DNA of 64,000 bases from Alphaproteobacteria bacterium (GCA_011523425.1 WTGU01000029.1:1-64000), one strand, 5' to 3'. Shown: positions 51,146-59,207, counted from the stretch's first letter. Program-made: numbers and translations. Notes: a model not told the origin generated them from the sequence alone.

Positions 51146-52120
51146 CTACGCCACGGCGTTGCGCCAGAGGTAGCCGGCGCGGCCGTAGGCCACCAGCTCC
51201 CTGACGCATTCGCTGACCTTGACGACGGTCGAGCCCCGATTCACGCCGCGCGCCGGCGCCTCGTAGGTGCCGACCTGGAGCCCGCCGAGGGCATCGGCGG
51301 TCCAGCAGAACTTGGGCATCCGGTCGCGGGCGGACGCCATGTCGGGCCGGACGTGGATGGCGCAGGCGTGGCGCCCCCAGAGGCGGGCGAAGGAGTCCTC
51401 CTGACCGCGCCTCGCGCTCTGGTACCAGGCCATGCCGACCAGCACGCGGTCGACCTCGAAGAGCTCGGCGACCGCCTCCTTCATCACGATGCCGGAGGCC
51501 TGGTCGCCCGCGCCGGTGGCGGACACCGCCTCGACGATCTTCGGATGCTGGCGCAGCGCGGTCCACACCTTCTGGCCGAAGACCAGCGTGTTGGGGCGCA
51601 CCAGCGGCACGTCGAGGGCTTCCAGGATCGCCTTGCGCGGATTGGCGTTGGCGTGGCTCCACTGCGCGTTGCCGTTGAGCGTGGCGGAGTGACCGTCGGC
51701 GTAGTTGTCCGCGGTCGTCACCAGGTCGGCGACGCGCCGCTCGCGGGCGAGCCTCACCAGCTCGGCGGTGGAGATCGCCGCCTGCTCCAGCGGGTCGTAG
51801 GCGATCTCCTGCGCCTGCGCCTCCTCGATGTCGCGGGAGGGGACCGGGTCCTCGAGACCGTAGTCGACGACGCTCTCGGTGGTGTCGGTCGCGCCGAACT
51901 CCACCTGGTTGAGGTGCCCGGCCCGGCTCGCGCGCACGTCCGGAATGGTCAGCAGGTCCTCTTCGCTGAGCGTGGTGTAGGTGAACTTGAAGCCGGTGCG
52001 GACGCGCGGGCAGACCTCGTCGGCGATCAGGCCCGAGGGCATCGCCGCCTGCGCGATCTGCGTCAGTCGGGTCTGGACCTCGTAGGGGCCGGAAGCGAGT
52101 TGGGCGGTGTCGTGTTCCAT
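51146..52120 (-). CDS. Putative phage major capsid protein
   Basis: 324 residues from ATG 52120; the in-frame extension upstream is antisense to the decoration gene. It begins MEHDTAQLASGPYEVQTRLT and has an extended N-terminal arm. FKFTYTTLSEEDLLTIPD, the loop VEFGATDTTESVVDYGLEDP, then NTLVFGQKVWTALRQHPKI and ELFEVDRVLVG follow. This is the pattern of HK97-fold major capsid proteins in phage of this kind. Position after protease/scaffold and the small decoration gene supports the assignment. Confidence 0.8.
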   Translation of the reverse strand: MEHDTAQLASGPYEVQTRLTQIAQAAMPSGLIADEVCPRVRTGFKFTYTTLSEEDLLTIPDVRASRAGHLNQVEFGATDTTESVVDYGLEDPVPSRDIEEAQAQEIAYDPLEQAAISTAELVRLARERRVADLVTTADNYADGHSATLNGNAQWSHANANPRKAILEALDVPLVRPNTLVFGQKVWTALRQHPKIVEAVSATGAGDQASGIVMKEAVAELFEVDRVLVGMAWYQSARRGQEDSFARLWGRHACAIHVRPDMASARDRMPKFCWTADALGGLQVGTYEAPARGVNRGSTVVKVSECVRELVAYGRAGYLWRNAVA

Positions 52121-52130
52121 GGTGTTTCCC

Positions 52131-52487
52131 CTAGTGGAGGCTGGGTACGAGCAGCACCTGGCCGATATCGCCGGCGACGCCGGAGACCTCGGCGATGCCG
52201 ATGACGCGATTGCCGCCGGCGGCGGTGACGGCCTTGCCGTCGCCGTCGGCGGTGAGCAGCGCTCCCCGCGCGACCGTGCCGCCATATTCGATGTCCGCGA
52301 TGCCGACGCGGGCGATCTCGACGCGACCGCCCGAGGCCGCCGCCGCCCGGCCGGAAACCCCGACATGGGCATCCGCCGCGGCGGACGACTGCACCACCTT
52401 GCCGTCGGCATCGTCGTACTTGACGATCCGGCGCGGGGCGACGGCGCCGCCGGCGTCCGCCGCCCGCCACATCAGTACATGACTCAT
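52131..52487 (-). CDS. Phage capsid decoration (DUF2190-like) protein
   Basis: 118 residues. It is beta-rich: RRIVKYDDADGKVVQSSAAA, GIADIEYGGTVARGALLTAD and GNRVIGIAEVSGVAGDIGQV. The pattern of a small barrel with GARLTADGDGKAV-type turns fits capsid cement proteins of the DUF2190 type that bind the outer capsid. It lies between protease and capsid genes, where such genes normally are, and overlaps the protease stop by ATGA. Confidence 0.75.
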   Translation of the reverse strand: MSHVLMWRAADAGGAVAPRRIVKYDDADGKVVQSSAAADAHVGVSGRAAAASGGRVEIARVGIADIEYGGTVARGALLTADGDGKAVTAAGGNRVIGIAEVSGVAGDIGQVLLVPSLH

Positions 52488-53578
52488 TGAGCTCCTCCTC
52501 CGGTGCCGAGCCCGCGCCTCGCGCGCGCCCGATCCACTGCTTCTGCTGGTGTGAGGGTTGCGCCCCTCTCCGCCTCCGCCGCCATCAGGGCGCGGGCTTC
52601 GGCGGCGATTCGGCCGCTGTCCTCTTGGGCGGCCTCGCGGGTGTCCGCCGGGCCCGAATCGCCCGGCAGCGGGCCGCCCGCGAGCGTGCGGTAGTCCACG
52701 CGCCGGGGCAGGCCCTCGAGAAACCGTTCCAGGAGGGCGGCAGGCTGCGCCCGTTCCTCGCCGCCGTCAGCCGAGGCGAAGACGATGGCGGTCTCCTCGC
52801 CTTCCGCCACCTCGTGACCCACGAGGGCCGCGAGCAGCGCCGCGAGGCCAGCGCGCTCGGCCGGAAGGACCCGGCCGGCCTCGACATGGCGAGCGAGCGC
52901 GGCCTCCGCCTGGCGTCGCCTCTCGTCCGCTGCGAGCGCCGCCTCCCGCATGGCGAGCTGCGCCTCGCGCTCGTCGAGAGCGGTTGCTTTCTCGGCCAGC
53001 GCGATGTCGTCACCGTCATCCCCTCCCCGCCCCGCGGGCGCGGAGAGGGGAACGAGGCTGTCGCCGTCTTCGTCCCCTGTCGCCCCGCGGGTGCGGAGAG
53101 GGTCCGGGTGTGGCGGGCGCGGGTCGCCGGGCGAGTCCACCCCGCCGTCGTCCGTGGCGCCGTGCGCGCCGTCCTCGAAGGCAAGCACCGCCTCCGGCTC
53201 GGCGGCGAAGCGCGTCGGCACGAGACCCGGCACCGCCGGCGCACGCCCGCCGAGAAAGCCGACATGGCGCAGCGTGTCGCCCTGCAGCGCGATCGAGCGG
53301 CCGGCGTAGAGCCCGGCCTCCACCGCCTCGCGGAAGGCCGGCGCGATGTCGCGCAGGGTCGCCTGCAGCCGGTCGCCGACGCGGCGCAGGCCCTCGATCC
53401 AGGCGTAGGCCGGCGCGTCGGTCTCGGGATGGCCGACCACGACGGGCGCCGGGTCGGCGGCGGCATGGGCCGCGACGATCCGGTCGAGCCGGTCGACGTC
53501 GAGGCGGACGGCGCGGCCGGCCAGGTCCTGCCAGGTGCCGGCGCGGCAGATATCGATCCAGCCGTCGAGGGCGCTCAT
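52484..53578 (-). CDS. Phage prohead protease/scaffold (Mu gpI-like)
   Basis: 364 residues from ATG 53578, preceded by GGAGGCGC. Residues 1-140 match the Mu-type I protein (IDICRAGTWQD, VVVGHPETDAPAYAWIEGLR, AFREAVEAGLYAGRSIAL, GRAPAVPGLVP). Residues about 156-187 come from a palindromic repeat (53019-53113). Residues 190-260 are a coiled coil rich in Glu and Ala (AEKATALDEREAQLAMREAA), which serves as scaffold. The protein would assemble the prohead and cut itself and partners. The neighbour upstream should be portal or gpF but is an unrelated plus-strand gene. Confidence 0.8.
   Translation of the reverse strand: MSALDGWIDICRAGTWQDLAGRAVRLDVDRLDRIVAAHAAADPAPVVVGHPETDAPAYAWIEGLRRVGDRLQATLRDIAPAFREAVEAGLYAGRSIALQGDTLRHVGFLGGRAPAVPGLVPTRFAAEPEAVLAFEDGAHGATDDGGVDSPGDPRPPHPDPLRTRGATGDEDGDSLVPLSAPAGRGGDDGDDIALAEKATALDEREAQLAMREAALAADERRRQAEAALARHVEAGRVLPAERAGLAALLAALVGHEVAEGEETAIVFASADGGEERAQPAALLERFLEGLPRRVDYRTLAGGPLPGDSGPADTREAAQEDSGRIAAEARALMAAEAERGATLTPAEAVDRARARRGLGTGGGAQ
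53019..53113 (-). repeat. Palindromic REP-like repeat translated inside the protease/scaffold gene
   Basis: On the minus strand it reads CCGGACCCTCTCCGCACCCG, then a central GACGAAGACGGCGACAGC and CCCTCTCCGCGCCCGCGG. It encodes the peptide start PHPDPLRTRGATGDEDGDS. The same pattern of two hairpins with a GACGGCGAC-like spacer occurs outside genes at 61631-61744. Confidence 0.8.
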
Positions 53579-53850
53579 CTCGCGCCTCCGCGGGCTAGGC
53601 AGCGATGAGTGGTGCCCCGGATGGGGCGGTGGGCGGGTGCCGAAGCGGTCAGTGCGTTCATGGCGCGGACAATGCCTCGGCGCGCACGGCCTGTGCATCG
53701 CACCATGGTCCGGGGTGTTAACCCTCCGCTTCGCGCTGCGGCACCGCCCGGCCGGCCCGCTCCGCGCTGGACAGAAAGCGAGCCGGGCTGTGAGATGGCC
53801 CGGAGTCTTCCGGCCTCCGGCCGGCCTCTCGGCGGAACGGAGATGCGGCC

Positions 53851-54777
53851 ATGTCGGCAGAAGAACGGGGAAAGCGCGTCGTCCTCCTGGACGGCGGCGT
53901 GGGGCAGGAGCTGCACAAGCGGGGCACCGGGCCGGCTGCGCCTCTCTGGTCCGTGCAGGTGATGATGGACGAGCCGCACCTCGTCGAATCAGTGCATCGC
54001 GACTTCATCGAGGCGGGCGCCCGCATCATCACGGTCAACGCCTACACCGCGACGCCGCACCGGCTGGCGCGCGCCGGCAAGGGCGACATGTTCGATGCGC
54101 TGCAGGCCGCCGCCGTCGCCGCAGCGAAGGCCGCGCGCGATGCCAGCGGTCGGACGGTCAGGATCGCCGGCTGCCTGCCGCCTCTGGTGGGGAGCTACCG
54201 GCCCGACCTGACGCCGCCGGAGGACGTCCTCCGCGCGGACTACGGCAGGATCGTCTCGGCGCAGGCCGACCACGTGGACCTCTTCCTGTGCGAGACCATG
54301 CTGTCGGCGGCGGAGGCGTGCGCGGCGACGCGCGCCGCGCGCGCGAGCGGCAGGGCCGTCTGGACGGCGTTCTCGGTCGACGATGCGGACGGCACCCGGC
54401 TGCGCTCGGGCGAGCCGGTGGCGGACGGCGCGCGCGCGGCCATCGACACCGGCGCCGAGGCGGTGCTGATCAACTGCTCGAGTCCGGAGGCGGTCACCGC
54501 CGCCATGCCCATCCTGGCCGAGCTCGGGGTGCCGTTCGGCGCCTACGCCAACGGCTTCGTCTCCATCGGAGCCCTGCAGCCGGGCAGGACCGTCGACGTG
54601 CTGGAGGCGCGCGACGATCTGGACCCGGCGCGCTACGCGGACCACGCCATGCAATGGATCGCGGCAGGCGCCACCATCGTCGGCGGCTGCTGCGAGATCG
54701 AACCCGCCCACATCGCCGCAATCGGGCGCCGCCTGGAAGCGGAGGGCTACGACCTCGCGGCCGATCCTCGGCCTTGA
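53851..54777 (+). CDS. Homocysteine S-methyltransferase family protein
   Basis: 308 residues. LLDGGVGQELHKRG opens the barrel, then IITVNAYTATPHRLARAG. INCSSPEAV supplies the first zinc cysteine, and VGGCCEIEPAHIAAIG the Cys-Cys pair. Members move a methyl group from S-methylmethionine or a related donor to homocysteine. It is complete and points opposite to the phage operon in which it is placed, between terminase and protease. The hydrolase gene follows after 110 bp. It is probably chromosomal cargo rather than a phage gene. Confidence 0.88.
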   Translation: MSAEERGKRVVLLDGGVGQELHKRGTGPAAPLWSVQVMMDEPHLVESVHRDFIEAGARIITVNAYTATPHRLARAGKGDMFDALQAAAVAAAKAARDASGRTVRIAGCLPPLVGSYRPDLTPPEDVLRADYGRIVSAQADHVDLFLCETMLSAAEACAATRAARASGRAVWTAFSVDDADGTRLRSGEPVADGARAAIDTGAEAVLINCSSPEAVTAAMPILAELGVPFGAYANGFVSIGALQPGRTVDVLEARDDLDPARYADHAMQWIAAGATIVGGCCEIEPAHIAAIGRRLEAEGYDLAADPRP

Positions 54778-54887
54778 CCCGGCGGCACCGGGCAGGCGCC
54801 CGCCTGAGGAGCCGGGCGCTCGCTCCGGGCAGGCGGAGCAACTATTCTCGGCCCGCGACGCGCCGACCGACGACGGGTGATACAGGC

Positions 54888-55775
54888 ATGTTCGAAGGCT
54901 TCACCGGAACCCGCATCGAGACCTCGTCCGCCGCCATCAATCTGGTCACCGGCGGCGCGGGTCCTCCACTCCTCCTGCTCCACGGCTATCCGCAGAACCA
55001 CGTGATGTGGCACAAGGCGGCGCCCGCTCTCGCCGCGCACTACACGGTCGTGGCGCCCGACCTGCGCGGCTACGGCGACAGCAGCAAGCCGGCCTCCGAC
55101 GAGTTGGAAGACCACTGCAAGCGCGCCTCGGCGCGGGACCAGGTGGAGGTGATGGCGGCGCTGGGCTTCGATCGCTTCCACGTCGTCGGCCACGACCGCG
55201 GCGCCCGCGTGGGCCATCGCATGGCGCTCGACCACCCCGCGCAAGTCCGCACCTTCACCTCGCTCGACGTGGTGGCCTCCCAGGCGGTCTTCGAGAACAT
55301 GGACCGCGACCTCGCGTTCTCGTTCTTCCACTGGCACCTGATGCGCCAGCCGGCGCCCTTCCCGGAGACGCTGATCGGCAACAGCCCGAAGCTCTTCCTG
55401 GACTTCCTGCTGGCGCAGTGGTGCGCCGTCGCCGGCGCGATCACGCCCGAGGCCTACGCCGACTATCTCCGATGCTTCAGCGATCCCGAGACGCTGCGCT
55501 GCATGTGCCTGGACTACCGCGCCATCCAGCTCGATCTCGTCCACGACGAGGCGGACCGGGGCCGGCGCATCGCCTGCCCGATGCTGGTGCTCTGGGCCGG
55601 CGACATGGCCCGGCGGCCGGGCTGGCAGACCGGCGGGTCGCTCGACGTGCTGGAGAGCTGGCGCGAGCGCGCCGAGGACGTGCAGGGCCGCGCGCTGCCG
55701 TGCGGCCACTTCCTGCCCGAGGAAGCGCCCGAGGAGACGGTTCGCGAGATCCTGGCCTTCCTCGCCGATCGCTGA
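54888..55775 (+). CDS. Alpha/beta hydrolase, haloacetate dehalogenase-like
   Basis: 295 residues from ATG 54888. LLLLHGYPQNHVMWHKAAP is the oxyanion segment, VVAPDLRGYGDSSKPASDE the next strand, and FHVVGHDRGARVGHRMALDH has an aspartate as nucleophile in place of serine. FHWHLMRQPAPFPETLIG matches the His-Trp halide-binding region of fluoroacetate dehalogenases, and CGHFLPEEAPEE holds the catalytic histidine. It could cleave a haloacid or an epoxide. It is the second of two plus-strand genes inside the phage late region and converges on the terminase gene, 19 bp away. Confidence 0.82.
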   Translation: MFEGFTGTRIETSSAAINLVTGGAGPPLLLLHGYPQNHVMWHKAAPALAAHYTVVAPDLRGYGDSSKPASDELEDHCKRASARDQVEVMAALGFDRFHVVGHDRGARVGHRMALDHPAQVRTFTSLDVVASQAVFENMDRDLAFSFFHWHLMRQPAPFPETLIGNSPKLFLDFLLAQWCAVAGAITPEAYADYLRCFSDPETLRCMCLDYRAIQLDLVHDEADRGRRIACPMLVLWAGDMARRPGWQTGGSLDVLESWRERAEDVQGRALPCGHFLPEEAPEETVREILAFLADR

Positions 55776-55794
55776 GGCGACCGACAACCCTCTC

Positions 55795-57147
55795 TCAGAA
55801 GAAGTCGACGAGTCCGCTCGCACGGCGGCGGGCGGCGATGCCTTCGATCCTCGGGCTGCCGGTGCGGGCGGCGGCGCAGGCGAGCGCGAGCGCCCAGAAG
55901 CGATCGGCGTGACCGTCCGTGGCGGAACGCTCCGCCATCAGCCGGGGCGCGCCCGTCGGCCCCGCTTCGGCGCGGACCGCATGCAGGTCGCGCCTGAGAT
56001 CGGCGTCCGCCGGGAGGCGCAGCCTGCGGTCCTCCACCGCCTCGCGCAGCGCCGTCGCCGCGTCGAGACGGCGCGGCCCGGTCATCAGCACGCCGTCGAC
56101 CGTTGCGCTGCCGAGCTCCTCCTGAAGCTGCTCCACCACCGCCTCGCCCATGCCGGTCTGATCGACGGCGATGCGCGCCGGGCGGTAGCGGGCGGCGAGC
56201 ACGCCGACCAGCGCCCGCTGCGCGCTGAAGGGAATGGCGCGCCGGGTCACCAGCTCGCGCAGCCACAGCACGTCGCCCACCTGCTCGAGCACGGCCGCCA
56301 CCCAGAGGTCGCGGCGCCGCGCCACGTCCACGCCGATGGTCGCGGTGCCGCCGGCGAAGGCGGCGGGATCGCCCGCCGCCGCATGCTCGCAGGCGCGGAT
56401 CGCGTCCCAGCCGAGCCAGGCGCCGGCGCCGGCGGCGGGGATGCAGTCGAGTTCCTCGCCCGCATGGGTTCCGTACTCCGTCCTGAGCGCCGCCTCCCAC
56501 GCGGCTTCGGCGCGTGTGGACCAGGGCTGCACCCTCTCCTCGCAGATGCGGCGGAAGAGCCCCTCGGCCAGCGCCTCCTTCAGCGTGACGCGGTGGAGCG
56601 AGCCAGGCCGCCTGCCCTCGCGCAGGTCATGGCAGAGGACGGCGAAGGGGTTGGCCTCGCCGTTGTGGGTGCTGATGACGTGCGCCCGCCCGCCCCAGAC
56701 CCGGAACGCCATCGCCGCCTTGAGCACCTGGCCGAGATCGTCGACGAAGGCCGCCTCGTCGACGATGGCGAGATCGCCGGGCCGGCCCCTGGAGCGGAAG
56801 GCCCGGGGCGCGCTCGTCATGGCGAGGATCTCGCGGCCCGAGGCCAGCGCGATGCGGAAGGCCCGGAGGCTGCGCGGGCCGTCCGCGATCAGGGTCTCGC
56901 CGAGGCGGGTGGCGCCGATCTCCAGCGCCTTCGCCCAGCGGGCGCAGTCCTCGATGAAGCCGCGCGTCATCTCCAGGTTGTAGGCCTGGTAGTAGACGTT
57001 GCCGCCGCCGCGATTGCCCGCGTGCACCACGGCGCCGTAGGCCTCGGCCCAGGAGATGCCGATACGGCGCGCCTTCTCGATCACCTTGAACCCGGCATCG
57101 TCCGAGACCCAGCGCGTCTGATAGGGAAGCAGGCTGAACCTGCTCAT
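55795..57147 (-). CDS. Phage terminase large subunit (Mu gp28-like)
   Basis: 450 residues. SLLPYQTRWVSDDAGFKVIE and KARRIGISWAEAYGAVVHAG form the ATPase entry; the usual GK(S/T) of Walker A is GIS here, as in several gp28-type proteins. RPGDLAIVDEAAFVDD is Walker B. The C-terminal nuclease has TATIGVDVARRRD, ARIAVDQTGMGEAVVEQL and TDGHADRFWALALACAA with the metal-binding aspartates. It cuts and pumps phage DNA into proheads. The portal gene that should follow is absent. Confidence 0.85.
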   Translation of the reverse strand: MSRFSLLPYQTRWVSDDAGFKVIEKARRIGISWAEAYGAVVHAGNRGGGNVYYQAYNLEMTRGFIEDCARWAKALEIGATRLGETLIADGPRSLRAFRIALASGREILAMTSAPRAFRSRGRPGDLAIVDEAAFVDDLGQVLKAAMAFRVWGGRAHVISTHNGEANPFAVLCHDLREGRRPGSLHRVTLKEALAEGLFRRICEERVQPWSTRAEAAWEAALRTEYGTHAGEELDCIPAAGAGAWLGWDAIRACEHAAAGDPAAFAGGTATIGVDVARRRDLWVAAVLEQVGDVLWLRELVTRRAIPFSAQRALVGVLAARYRPARIAVDQTGMGEAVVEQLQEELGSATVDGVLMTGPRRLDAATALREAVEDRRLRLPADADLRRDLHAVRAEAGPTGAPRLMAERSATDGHADRFWALALACAAARTGSPRIEGIAARRRASGLVDFF

Positions 57148-57300
57148 CGTCCCCTGCCCCGCCGCGGCTCCTGCCGCGACGTTGAGCGGAGACGGGCATG
57201 CTTGCCGGCCGACGCGTGACGCATGACGCCATGGTGCCGGCGACCGTCGGCGCCGGCCACCGGACCATGGTGCGCCGGGACCGCCCGTGCGCCGGCGTCG

Positions 57301-57864
57301 CTACGGGTCGATCCCGAAGATGAAGTTGAGCCCGAACAGGCCGATTTCCAGGCCGTCGCCGTCCGTCTGGTAGGTCGAGCCCAGCGCCGGGCGCGCCCCC
57401 GTGCTCGCCGCGAGCGAGCCGGCGCCCTCCCAGGGCAGCGGGCCCTGCCAGACGATGTTCGACCTGATCGCATAGAGGGCGCAGTCGGGCCGGGCGCCGG
57501 GATGAGCCGCCGCGACCTCCGCACGGCAGAGCTGGAGAGCGTGGTGCTTGTAGTAGACGTCCTTGACCGAGCGGGACCAGGGATTGGCCAGGCTCTGGCA
57601 GCGGCCGGGAGCGCAGTAGACGTACCAGCCACCCAGCCCATTGCGGTCGAGGGCGAGCACGGCATAGCCGCGCCGCGCCTGGCGCAGATATTTTTCCCAC
57701 CAGTCCGAGAACCACGCCGGCGCGCCCGCGTGCAGATCGTCGGCACGCAGCGCCGGCCCGGCGCCGGGCCCTTCGACCGCGCGTATGCGGTGGCCCTCGA
57801 TGTAGGCGGGCGCGGCGCAGGCGGCGAGCGCGGCGAGCGCGACGCCGACGATCAATGCTCGCAT
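57301..57864 (-). CDS. Small lipoprotein downstream of the phage repressor
   Basis: 187 residues starting MRALIVGVALAALAACAAPA, a short signal peptide with a lipobox cysteine at 16. The mature part has GWYVYCAPGRCQSL, a paired-cysteine loop, then HHALQLCRAEVAAAHPG, CALYAIRSNIVWQGPLP and a hydrophobic end LEIGLFGLNFIFGID. A pattern of Cys followed by lya...iVW is seen in uncharacterised secreted alphaproteobacterial proteins. It starts 35 bp after the repressor stop and is likely transcribed with it, so it would be made in the lysogen. The role is unknown; a superinfection exclusion lipoprotein is one possibility. Confidence 0.65.
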   Translation of the reverse strand: MRALIVGVALAALAACAAPAYIEGHRIRAVEGPGAGPALRADDLHAGAPAWFSDWWEKYLRQARRGYAVLALDRNGLGGWYVYCAPGRCQSLANPWSRSVKDVYYKHHALQLCRAEVAAAHPGARPDCALYAIRSNIVWQGPLPWEGAGSLAASTGARPALGSTYQTDGDGLEIGLFGLNFIFGIDP

Positions 57865-57899
57865 GACGCTCCTCCCTGCCGATGCCGGCCCGCGCCGGC

Positions 57900-58823
57900 T
57901 CATTCGAAGGTGCGGGAGGCCCAGCGCACCTCGCCGATCACCTCCGCCTCGCGCGGCCAGGGAACCTCCGCCCAGGACGGGTGATCGCTGACAAGAAACC
58001 ACTGCCGCCCGCGCCGGTCCAGCCGCTTGACCACCAGGCCCTCGCCGGTGCTGACGACGAAGATGCGCCCGGCGCGGCGACGGGTGCGATCCCGATCCAC
58101 CAGGATCTTGGTGCCGGCGGGCAGGGTCGGCTCCATGGATTCGCCCCGCACGGAAATTACCACACAGCGCGTCGGGTCCATGCCGTGGTCGTCGAGCCAG
58201 TCGCGCCTGAACCAGACCGGCCCCTTGACCGGCGCCTCGTCGAGATTGACCGCCCCGCCGCCGGCCGCAGCCTCGACCTCGCGCGTCCCCACCGAGCGTG
58301 CGGCAGGCGGCACGCTGTCCTCGTTCGCCGCCGCGACCGGCCGCGCGTCGGAACCGCCGAAGCTGGCACCCGGCGCCGGCCGCAGCTCGTCCGGAATCGG
58401 ATCGCCGCCGGCACCGGTGACGAGCCGGTTCAGGGCCTGCGCGCCCGCCTCCAGATCGCGCAGCGCGGCGGGCGAGAGGCCGCCTCGCGCGGCAGCACCC
58501 GCCTTGGGCGGAGCGCCGGACGGATCGTCGACACGGGGCTCGTGCAACGCCCTCACGCCGGTTGCGGGCGGCAGGGGTGACGGAGCGGATGCGCGCGCCT
58601 CCCCGGGCGGGCCGATGGAAAGCGAGAGCCCGAGAGCGGCGCAGATCTCGGCCGCACGGTCCACCGACGGCGCCTGCCGGCGGGTCGGGTCGAGAATGCC
58701 GCGCAGCGCCCAGGGCCGCAGACCATGCGCGGCCTCGAAGCGCCGCGCGCCCACGCCCGCCGCCTCCAGCGCGTCGCGCACGGCGCGGCGGATCTGCTCG
58801 CTCGGTCGGGGCCGACTCGACAT
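57900..58823 (-). CDS. Phage repressor, LexA-like S24 peptidase type
   Basis: 307 residues from ATG 58823. The N-terminal part (SEQIRRAVRDALEAAGVGAR, AHGLRPWALRGILDP) is a helix-turn-helix domain, then an Ala/Pro-rich linker of about 110 residues. The C-terminal S24 domain has VVISVRGESMEPTLPAG with the serine (about S229) and GEGLVVKRLD with the lysine (about K266). The self-cleavage AG or CG site is not obvious. Such repressors bind operators as dimers and are removed by RecA-stimulated cleavage. It faces the Ner-like gene across a dyad-rich intergenic region. Confidence 0.85.
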   Translation of the reverse strand: MSSRPRPSEQIRRAVRDALEAAGVGARRFEAAHGLRPWALRGILDPTRRQAPSVDRAAEICAALGLSLSIGPPGEARASAPSPLPPATGVRALHEPRVDDPSGAPPKAGAAARGGLSPAALRDLEAGAQALNRLVTGAGGDPIPDELRPAPGASFGGSDARPVAAANEDSVPPAARSVGTREVEAAAGGGAVNLDEAPVKGPVWFRRDWLDDHGMDPTRCVVISVRGESMEPTLPAGTKILVDRDRTRRRAGRIFVVSTGEGLVVKRLDRRGRQWFLVSDHPSWAEVPWPREAEVIGEVRWASRTFE

Positions 58824-58914
58824 GTGCACAATATAGCACAAACGATCGTGCAGAAAAGTGCTTGATTCGACTATGCGTGATCGTGCATATATGTTTAATG
58901 GTGCACAGCGATCA
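58822..58914. promoter_or_regulatory. Divergent operator/promoter region of the phage switch
   Basis: This short, AT-richer segment has repeated GTGC/GCAC half-sites: TGTGC-N8-GCACA at 58823-58840, CGTGC-N5-GTGC around 58847-58861, and TGATCG ... CGATCA with inner GTGCA ... TGCAC at 58878-58914. A rightward promoter TTGATT-N17-GCATAT (58862-58890) and a leftward TATATT 6 bases from the repressor ATG can be seen. Both start codons fall about where transcripts would begin, so one or both mRNAs may be leaderless. Confidence 0.6.
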
Positions 58915-59158
58915 ACTCCTCGTCACCCTCATCCGCACATATGCGGCGGCCCGCGGCATCTCCGTCTCCTACGCCTCGCGCCTGCTCACCGGCAGCGGCG
59001 ACACGGTGGACCGCATCGCTGCCGGGATGAGCGTCACCGCGCGCCGGGCCGAGGCCATCCTGGGCCGCGCGTCCGAGCGTTGGCCCGCCGGCCTCCCCTG
59101 GCCCGCCGGCATTCCCCGCCCGGCCGCGCGCGCCGACGACGACCGGGGCGCGGCATGA
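58898..59158 (+). CDS. Small DNA-binding phage regulator (Ner/Cro position)
   Basis: 86 residues from ATG 58898 (GTG 58901 is the next choice). HSDQLLVTLIRTYAAARGIS, then VSYASRLLTGSGDTVDRI and MSVTARRAEAILGRASERWP, is all helical and fits a small helix-turn-helix regulator. No Shine-Dalgarno motif precedes the start. The position opposite the repressor is that of ner or cro in Mu-type phages. In Mu the next genes would be transposase A and B, but here the Gam-like gene comes directly after. Confidence 0.6.
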   Translation: MVHSDQLLVTLIRTYAAARGISVSYASRLLTGSGDTVDRIAAGMSVTARRAEAILGRASERWPAGLPWPAGIPRPAARADDDRGAA

Positions 59159-59207
59159 CCGGTCCGCGCCGGCCCTCGGGAACGCGAGGCGCGAGAAGGA
59201 GGATCAG

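Noticed and set aside
51146-52411. N-terminal extension of the capsid gene to 52411
   Set aside because: The extra 97 codons are antisense-like, Ser/Arg/Pro-rich and overlap the decoration gene; ATG 52120 is in proper operon spacing.
36449-53578. Interpretation as a gene transfer agent or tailocin cluster
   Set aside because: The gene set is a Mu-type phage with a siphovirus-type tail and shows no GTA gene order; without a portal a working GTA is unlikely, and retained capsid and terminase genes argue against a pure tailocin.
54888-55775. Frame extending the hydrolase upstream to 53535
   Set aside because: It reads through the homocysteine methyltransferase gene in another frame with Arg-rich sequence; ATG 54888 gives the normal family length.
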